Source: Gnetum montanum (Eukaryota; Streptophyta; Gnetopsida; Gnetales; Gnetaceae). Taken from it: DNA of 64,000 nt. Made by a program: the position numbers and the translations under genes. The notes beneath the pieces were generated by a model that worked only from the letters and a program-made list of their open reading frames with translations, did not search any database and was not told where the DNA came from. How positions within the stretch are numbered: position 1 is the stretch's first letter; the number at the start of each line of letters is the position of its first letter. This document shows, in pieces, positions 56,004 through 64,000 of the stretch. The stretch is from contig MNCI01008581.1 of NCBI GenBank assembly GCA_015680685.1, positions 509,728-573,727 of the forward strand, read 5' to 3'.

Positions 56004-59000
56004 TAACCCAACAACTAAATGAAAACTTGTCCTAAAGTTATTTTAAAAAATTGGGAAGGTATGGGATTATTGATTGATCTTTCACAAAAAAAATAGATTA
56101 ACTTGACAAAAATGGAGTGCCTGAGTGTACAAATCAACAAATTATAAAAATGATGATGTTCATGACACAAAAATGAACACCATGACATGATTCTTCAAAA
56201 TTGGATAGCATGTTCTTTAATGGTGTGAAGTTTGATGGAGAAGATCAAATAGTCCTAGGTGGTCATAGCTCTTGAGGTTTTGAGGAACCTTCACCGACTT
56301 CATGCATGTGTAGTGGTTGAGGTGGTTGTGGCTATCCTGCTACTGCTATAACTTCTAGTGGAAGGCGAAAAGCATCTAGCAATGCTTTTATTTTCTCCTC
56401 CTTACTTCTAGGATCGTGCACTGTCCATGTAGCTTTGCCAATGTGGGTTGGAATGGGCACATCCCAAGGACATGGAATTGCTGGAAAGAGCTCCTTCACA
56501 TTGATAAACTAGGTAGTGAATTATTTGCGTTCAATGTCGAATTCTTTGACTACATCCTTCAACTCTTGGTAATCATTCCTCCTTTTGGCTAAGTTCTTAG
56601 CCGTAGATTGTTGATCCATGAATCATGCTCTGAGAACTTTGAGTTTAGCATTTGTAGTATCAAGCTTTTGCTTGATTTCTTTTTTATGTTTAAACTCTAC
56701 CTCATAGAGCAAATATGAGCTAGCCATTTATTTATCTAACTTTGATTATGGCCATTTGGTAGTTAGCATTGCTAGGTTCACATAGTAGAGATTGGCCAAC
56801 TCCATGTATTCTGTCATTTCTTCTATTTGTAACTTCTTTAAACAAATCTTTGCTTTGTTGTAGGCATCAATCCCATCAATGATAGGATACCAAATTTTTT
56901 TTTGAAGTTGCTGGAGAGCTTCATTATTTTTACCTTTGCCATTTGGATGTGCTTCTCATTTACTTTCTTATGCAAGCCAACCTGGTTTTTGTAGTGATTT
57001 TTAACTCTCTCAAATTTCAAAGCTTCATTTTTCTAGGTGGTAATCTCAATAGCAAATTTCTACTGTAAGGCACAAACTTTCTTCATTGATAGATTCTTAT
57101 TTTCTATGGCCAATTTCCTTAATTCAATATTCACCTTAGCTAGCTTCTCTTGCTGTTGATGAATAAATTCTTACATTTTTTCTTTTTGGACATCAACATT
57201 ACATAGGCAATGATTTTCTATGGTTAGTGTTGCATTCTCCTAGTGCATCTAAACTAATTCCTTTTAAACTAAATATGTCTTTGCCTCTACTATGGATTGA
57301 TTGAAGATGGTCATCACTACTTCCTCTTCAACCTTCTTGAGTCATTCTTGGAACTGTTGGAAAATTTCATTGCTAGTTATTATCGGCTTGAGGAGTGCAG
57401 GATCAACAAGATGGGCATGTAATTTGCCAACTTCCATGGCCAAGCATTGATTTTATGCTTGAGCCATTTTGAGTTGCCCCTCCAAGATGATGCATTTGCC
57501 CCTTGCTTCTAGCAGCTCTAACTAGGTTGTGGTGATGTTATCTGCAAGATCAAAGATATCTAGGATTGGTTGCTCGATCCTCACTAGTTAATCCAATAAT
57601 TATTCATGTTGGGATGCATTCAATTTTTTGCTAACAATGCCTATGGATGTTTGCACATCTTAAAGTGTAGATATGTTTGGTACAAATTTCGTAGGTGTAT
57701 TAAGTGCTTCAGTGACATGGTCAGCAACTACTTTAGCCACAATCTCTTGTCCTTGGTGCCACATCACCAATATAGTGATCCCTTCACCTTCCTCCAAATG
57801 CATTGAGAAGGAGGTCGCATTGCTAGATATTTCTAGGAATAAATGGTGTTATGATAATGACACCATCACTTCTCAAGCATTAAGATCATACCTCATGGGC
57901 AACTGCGTTCATTGGGCAAAGAATATTGATCCACCACTTTCCATCTAGTTGATTGTTCAAGCGACCTCATTAAGGTGACTTATTGTTGGTTGATACATAG
58001 ATGGATCTACACTACCCATCTTTGCAAGATGCTCTTACTTACATAAGAGCTACTCTCAAATTTTGTGCAAGTTCTCAATGGCTGCATGTGCCTTCACATT
58101 GTTTCTTGAGTAGGTGGTGGAGGTGGTGACTGCTCCTCTTCTTTGGTTGTGGTAGGTATATTTTCTTTCATGATTTTAGACCATGAAGCCAAAGGAGCAT
58201 GCCTAATTATATCGTTGATGTAGCGGATGATTCTTACTCTTTTGTAAAATTTCCAAATGAGGAATGAAAAGGAAAATATTTTTCTTCCACATTTATTTTC
58301 CTTGAAATGATTTTTGATCTCCAAATAGATTAGTTATGCAAGGTTTACAAGAAATATCTTGCTTAGAGTGGCACATGCTCAGGTGGAAAAGGCGGTCACC
58401 TTGCTGGGCCTCACTATTAGATTGAGGTGATAAGCTACAATTTTGAAGTAGATGTGTTTTGCTAGTGTGAGCATGTTGTACTCCTTACTATTAACCCCAT
58501 AACATTACTAAGTCAACTCCTTTTGGGCCTCAAGATCATCTTTTGTTGATAGCTAAACCAACTGTGTTCCAATATTAGTCAAACCCAGTGCCTATGCAAT
58601 AGCCTTGACAAAGTAGGACACCTGAATATCCTTGGTTTTTACTATGGATCCTAGCCTTCTATTATTCTAGAAGAGATATGTCTCTTTCATGTATCATTCT
58701 CCACTAGATGTAATGATTGGCCACATGGGAGAGTTCTGCAATTATGTTTTGACTTCTACTGAAGCTTTCTCTAGAATGGTCCAAAGTTTATTTCTTAGAT
58801 AACTAAGTGTTAAATCTCTTAAGACTTGATGATGTTAAGGCAAGTATAAGTAAAAGTGACTTCAAGCCTTTGCATGGTTCTTGGTGCTTCTCCTCATTAT
58901 TATTGCTTTGTTGGCACTTCTACTTTTGTAATCTATTGAACAAATTCCACATTGGGCTCCTCACAAAGAGGTCCTATTGCATGGGTTACCTTTAGTGGTT

Positions 59001-59050
59001 CTTGGGCTTGTTATTGTTGGCATCTTCTAGCTTTGGGCCATTTTCCCCTT
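56004..59050 (-). pseudogene. Ath-3 post-pol ORF (env-position), degraded
   Basis: Minus strand counterpart of 48638-51340. Segments in order: KDIQVSYFVKAIA (about 58610), EIKNHFKENKCGRK (about 58310), a proline run with QSPPPPPTQETM (about 58095), VGLHKKVNEKHIQMAKVKI (about 56950) and VHDPRSKEEKIKALL (about 56390). The rest is K/E-rich and stop-interrupted. The similarity to Ath-1 in protein order as well as nucleotides suggests it was once a real gene of this family. Function unknown. Confidence 0.6.
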
Positions 59051-61170
59051 GCTTGAGAGGGTTATCCTTCCTATAGATGTTTTGGTCTTGGCACCATTTG
59101 TAATCACAATAAGACTATGGGTTAGCAATCGTTGTGTAACATGAAGCAATTGGGATACCTTTATCTCTTTAGGATAGTTACACTTGGCTAAGTTGTGAAT
59201 ATGGTTGATTTAATTACTCTAATCATTAGTTTATTTATGCGTTATTGTTAATAAATCATCTCAGAGGTTGTTGAAATGGTTAACTCTCAAAAAAATTAGT
59301 GTTTATATATTGTTAAGGTTATTAACTCTTTGGAGAAGTTAGAATTTTTTTTCAAAAATTTCATTGAAAACCTTAAGGTTAGTTGCCCCTACGATAAAGA
59401 GCTTACCTCTAATAATTATAGGAGGAAAGCTTGAAGTGATTTGGACAAACAGTTGGGAAGTTAAGGGCTCTAGAGGGTTTTGGGCTCTGAAAAATGGCAA
59501 AAGCTCCCTATGTTACGAGGTAAATGATAAAAATTTCAAAGTCTACAATGGTATATATAGGGTTTTTGCATTGCATTGATGAGGCCTCATTGATGGGGCC
59601 TCATTGATGTGGTCAGCTGTGTCAACAAGGCCTTGTCAACACAATTATTGATCACCATTGACTTTGGTCAAACTTGCAAAATACAAGGAGTTTTTGAATG
59701 AAATTGGGATCAAATGAAAGCTCAAAAGGCCAAGAATAGTATGAAAATATGAGAAGAGGGTTTTGGAGCTCATAAATTTGCAAAATGGAGAAAAATGATT
59801 TAGGGGATGAATGAAATAAAAGGTTAAGGATCACTAAGCAGAATATAGAATGGAATATGTAAAAGATAGGATTGTAGCAATGTCTAAGGCAAGGAACCTA
59901 ACTAACTAAACCAAAAGCTATGTAAGTGGATCCTTCCCATAGTAGGCTCATGCCCTTTTTTCCCTTCCATAACCTTAACTAAGGAGTTCCTAGGCCCCAT
60001 AGTTGATTAATGTTCATGAAAACCTAAGGACCAACCAAAAAGAATCTATCCAAGAATTCAAACACATCAGACCAAGACATAGAACATAACATAGAATCCA
60101 ACAATGAGGTGAGTTATGGCAGCATGGATGGATTATGGAGAAGGTGGAATGGAATTCTGAATTGAGTTATAAGAAATCCCTTGTGGAATTTGTGTTTAAA
60201 ATGACCCAAGAAGACTCATCGTTAGTCCAGACCAAAACCAATTACTTTCAGTGACTTCACAATGCCACTCTAAGACTAGTCCACCTGCATAAGACACAAG
60301 AGTGCTTCCACAAAACAACCACCATTTCATAAAGAGAAGAAAAGAGAAAAGTAGGAAATGAGAGAGGGCCTTAGTTAGAGGGGACCTTCAGGCATGGATG
60401 CATGTCTTTCTAGTTCCATAACTAATGCTTTTAATTTCCATAATTTTTTTTGGATGGGAACCACACTATGCAAATAATTATTCATTTATTGTGTCTAATG
60501 GATGTGCTTTGAATTCCCATAATTTTTTTCATAGAATTTTTGGATGGGAACCATACCATGCAAAGACTTTATTTGGCTTCCTATTAGTGGTTGAAATGGA
60601 ATTGTAATAAGTCCATGAAAAACACTCAAGCAAGTAGAAGAGTAAAAAGAGTATTAAGTCCCCTTGAAGTCACACCCTTTATAGACCTTTGAATCCTTCC
60701 TAATTCTGGAACTTCTAAGGTCATAGATTGATTGAAAGTTTCATTAATGGGACGGACCTAAAATTCCCAAAACAACGAAAAACATAGACTTTATTAGATG
60801 GGTAGATGACATGAACTCAATGCTTGTTCCATGAAAAATAAACCATGTCATAGTCATTAGACATCAGAATTCAAAAATAGAAACTAGACATCAACAATCA
60901 CAACATTAAGCACAAACCATCATTAGTAAACAACAACAGTGACACTATTTCCTATGGTAATAAAGCACTTTTATTAGCAAAAATGATGAAAATTCACACT
61001 CAAACAAAATAAATAAAATATACAAGAAAGTATAAAATAATCAAGAAATGCTCAAAGGTACTAATGATGGTGTAAAATTTAAAAAATATGAAAATAAAAA
61101 ATTTGAAAAATAAATAATTTGTAAAAATCAAAAACATGAAAAAAAAGTAGAAAAACTAAGAAGCCATATG
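59051..61170 (-). other. Ath-3 region between pol (off window) and post-pol ORF
   Basis: Noncoding. 60355-60410 is the reverse of the block at 26536-26600 of Ath-2. 60960-61160 is the AT-rich stretch seen after integrase in Ath-2. A short direct repeat of TGATGAGGCCTCAT-like words lies at 59575-59612. The rest (59100-60350) is unassigned. Confidence 0.5.
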
Positions 61171-63316
61171 TGAAACACCATGAATTTTTGGGCTCTTGTG
61201 ACTTAGTACTAGATTTGTCCAAGCATCGAGACCTAGGCAAAATTTCTCCAAGTGTGGAGTCATGCTAGGTTGCACAGATTGCATGACACCATGGAAGTCC
61301 TAATGCCTGCAAAGTTTTTTCTTAGTCTATCTGTTATGCCCCACGACATAGTCAGCGTAGCATCCATGTCCATGGCCAGCTTTCATCAAAAGGAAACCAA
61401 GGGTGGGCTAAACAATTTGGCAAATTTTCTATCTTCTGGGCCATCCTGGTTCCCAGTCCACACAGGTGCTAGGCTAGGAGCAATCAAAAGTGTTCAGGAT
61501 GCACATAAAATTTTACAAATTTTCTATTTTCGACCTACTATGCTCCGCTACGCTACACAACATAGCAAGCCATGCGGGACTCAAATTTTTCTAAGTGTTG
61601 AACCAAACATAGAAGGTGCATTTGGGTGATTCTTCAACTTCTGAGGCTACCTGTCCTACTTCACCATAGAGTGTGACTAGCATGATTAGCGTGTCATGAG
61701 AAAACTTTGCAAATTTTATAAAAATTTGGCCCAAATTGGTGCTATGCTATGCAACCCAGATTTTTTCTAAGTCCTGGATTAGGAAAAAATCAAGCTATCT
61801 AGCTACATTTAGCAATTTTTTGACTTCCAAAGTTGCTTGGCCAGCTCCACAACAGAATGTGATTAGCTTGGCATAAAGGAGAATTGCAAGTCATATCAAG
61901 AATCAGCCAAAAATAGGTGCTATGTTGTGCTACGTTGCATAGCATAACATAGTGTAATAGAAATGCTAGGGTCCATAACTTCCTAAGTATGAAACAAAAA
62001 TTTGCTAAGCCATTCTGACATGAAAGATGCAATTTTAGGTTCATAAAATTGCCTACCTAGCTACATTCAGGAGTGTGATCAAGAATCATTTCAAACTTTA
62101 GTCAAAATTCATCAAAATATGGGTTTTATGCTCTGCTACACTGTACAGCGTAGATAATGTAGCAAGCTAGAAATGCAAAAATTTTCTAAGTGTTCACACT
62201 ATGCTTTACTACGCTAAGTAGTGTAGATAGTGTAGCACTTAGGAAACTTCCTCTGAATGCCTCCAGAAGCTTCCAAAATTTGACATCTACTATCATTCCT
62301 ACTTCAACATCTCTCCAGTGGCCAAAGTGAGCAGTCTATTTTGTTTTTGCATCCCCTGTTGTTCCCAAAATTGTCCCTACACTTGATCCTACTCGAAAGA
62401 GGAGGGAAGAGGTAGTCTCGGAGCATAGGCTCCAATTTGCATTTGTTCTAGGCATTCTGTAAAAACATGATAGTTCTTTAGATTTTGGCTTATGTAGCTT
62501 GGGCAATATGATCATAGTTTGGTAGATATTTGGTTCTTGTTCTTGTCCTATCTAGCATAGCACCACACTTTGAGCATAGCACATCAGTGTAACACATCCA
62601 CGTTCATGCTACATGGGACCCAGGACATGTGGCATGCAAACCATGTCTCTCCCCGAACCCTGGCTCTATAAATACCCCAGTAAACAACATTCTAAGGGTT
62701 GGCTTTTGCAATCAACTTCAGCAAAAGATTGATGAGTAGAAAGTTGATGAGTAGCAAATGTCAGCATTAGTCTTTCAAATCCTTGTTCCACTCCCACGCT
62801 TGAACATGACACCTACCCATGCACAACATAGCAACTCTTAGATAAGCAAGCATCAACTCCTCCATGCCCCTCAACACCACATCTATAGCACTCCAAAGAA
62901 CATAACCATATTTACCTACTTCCTAGCTATTTCTGTCTACATTGCACACCAATTGTACACATCATTTAATCAAAATCCACATCCCCCAATCTTGCACTCT
63001 CATTTCATTCTTTTTTTATAGTATTTTAAACTATTAACATATTTATTTCTTTATATTGTCATATGCACCTACGCTTAGAGTCTCTCGCTATTATGCATAT
63101 TGCACTCCTACTTGTTCCAAACTCTTATACATGACACTTAAAATCATTATCTATGAATGGTTATTGAACACCACTTAAGTCCCTAATTGACCAACTAGAC
63201 CACTCAGGGCACCCCATTTCCATTTTCCCTAGCATCACCTTCCCATGGAGTTGGGGTTAGGCTGTGCGCTTGATAACCTCTCAGTGTTCCAGCCATCGAT
63301 GTTTTTAGATGCTACA
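61171..63316 (+). mobile_element. Tat-4: Tat-family 5' LTR, plus orientation
   Basis: 2146 bp from TGAAACACCATG to GATGCTACA, with TATAAATA at 62667-62674 and the family words TTTTTCTAAGTGTT and CTACGCTACAC/ACATAGCA. It interrupts Ath-3. A primer-binding site follows, so this is the 5' LTR of an element continuing past 64000. It is about 470 bp longer than the other Tat LTRs, chiefly in U3. Confidence 0.8.
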
Positions 63317-63322
63317 GGTTTT

Positions 63323-63339
63323 TGGTGCTAGAAGGAGGG
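63323..63339 (+). other. Primer-binding site of Tat-4
   Basis: TGGTGCTAGAAGGAGGG, six bases after the LTR. It resembles the TGGCGCTAGAAGGAGGG type seen in some Tat elements; I have not assigned the tRNA with certainty. Confidence 0.6.
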
Positions 63340-64000
63340 AATTTGCAGCATTGCTATCATTGGCATCTTGCTAATCTTCTGGAGATGTCATTTGACATCT
63401 TGCTAACCTTCTGGAGCTACTGCAACCATCACCAATCATCTTGGTCATAGCTCTCTTCGTAGGCATTTCTTGTTAGAGTCCCAACACTATTATGACCTAG
63501 CCACAATGTCACTGCCCTCTAGCCCTCACCATCATCCAAGTCTGGAAGAATATTCAACAACTGGGCTTCCCATCCTATGGCTGAATTTCCTAGCTCTTGC
63601 ATATGGTGAGGATTCTTGAGCACCTACATCACCATTGCTCCTAGCCTCTTGAGTGCTCACTTTTGGTGTGGCTACTAGAGTTTTTTTAGCCTCCCATTGC
63701 CAACACCTACACTGCCTTCCTGCTTTGGACATTGCACATGCTAGACACAACACTTGCAGCTCCTGTAGTGTCTTGAGAAGACTGGACTTCATCCTCACTT
63801 CACATGATGGTTATTTTTTCTGGTTTTCTCTTTGTTGCCCAAGTCAAATGGCATAGTTGCCACTTTGCAACCATCTTAGCCTTGGATCAACCATCTCTAA
63901 GTACTCTAGGGAGAGGTCAAAATCCAAAAGAGAAAACAAACCTATGTGTGTTGACTCCCTCACAAGCACTCTGACAAGGGATCACACCATGACAATGGTT
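63340..64000 (+). other. Leader of Tat-4, no gene seen
   Basis: Contains a direct repeat of CATCTTGCTAA.CTTCTGGAG (63364-63384 and 63398-63418). No gag motif before the window ends. Confidence 0.4.

Noticed and set aside
1-64000. tRNA, rRNA or intact host protein genes, or a new defence or biosynthetic system
   Set aside because: No cloverleaf-like or rRNA sequence was recognised, and every recognisable coding region is a retroelement part or a broken host fragment.

Overview
The window looks like repeat-dense nuclear DNA from a land plant with a large genome. I see no intact host gene. The evidence is LTR retrotransposons with plant-type primer-binding sites (tRNA-Asp, tRNA-iMet), Ty3/gypsy polyproteins of Athila-like and Tat-like type, broken plant HSP70 and cytochrome P450 fragments, and open frames broken mainly by TAG/TGA stops and frameshifts. 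A gymnosperm is a reasonable guess from the old, deeply nested elements, but this is inference. I use my own labels: Ath = Athila-like family (LTR TGATGA...TCATCA, PBS like tRNA-Asp); Tat = Tat-like family (LTR TGAAACA...CTACA, dual RNase H); Chr = fragments with a tRNA-iMet PBS; Ins-1 = a 4-kb insertion carrying host gene pieces.

Layout. The scaffold is Ath-1 (+). It has an LTR at 1465-2320 and another at 53245-54132, each followed by a PBS and gag, so it reads internal-LTR-internal-LTR-internal. Both LTRs are preceded by the same inverted Chr fragment (1-1464 and 51385-53033), which points to duplication of a whole segment. Ath-1 gag is split at 3938 by Ins-1 (3939-7931, TSD ATGAC). Ins-1 holds an HSP70 fragment, a P450 fragment and a GC-rich promoter-like stretch. 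A Tat LTR (8590-10195) lies where Ath-1 pol should be. The 3' part of Ath-1 is split by Tat-1 (12497-48637, minus, TSD AGTAA).

Nesting. Tat-1 gag is split by Ath-2 (18449-45931, plus, TSD tccac/gccac). Ath-2 is split by Tat-2 (26599-44455, minus). This gives four levels, with insertion order Ath-1, Tat-1, Ath-2, Tat-2. Ath-2 keeps recognisable gag, protease, RT, RNase H and integrase. Tat-2 keeps gag, protease, RT, two RNase H domains and integrase. Between protease and RT, on the opposite strand, Tat-2 also carries a spliced gene (34114-38508) with a plant-mobile-domain-like segment. Minisatellites separate its modules. Tat-1 is a short derivative without RT, RNase H, integrase and the antisense gene.

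Right end. Ath-1 gag of the second unit is cut at 55156 by Ath-3 (minus; LTR 55157-56003 and a long post-pol ORF matching the one in Ath-1). Ath-3 is in turn cut by another Tat LTR (61171-63316) whose internal region runs off the window.

All coding regions are degraded. The parts most worth checking are the spliced antisense gene in Tat-2, the host-gene-carrying insertion Ins-1, and the minisatellite-bounded module loss in Tat-1.
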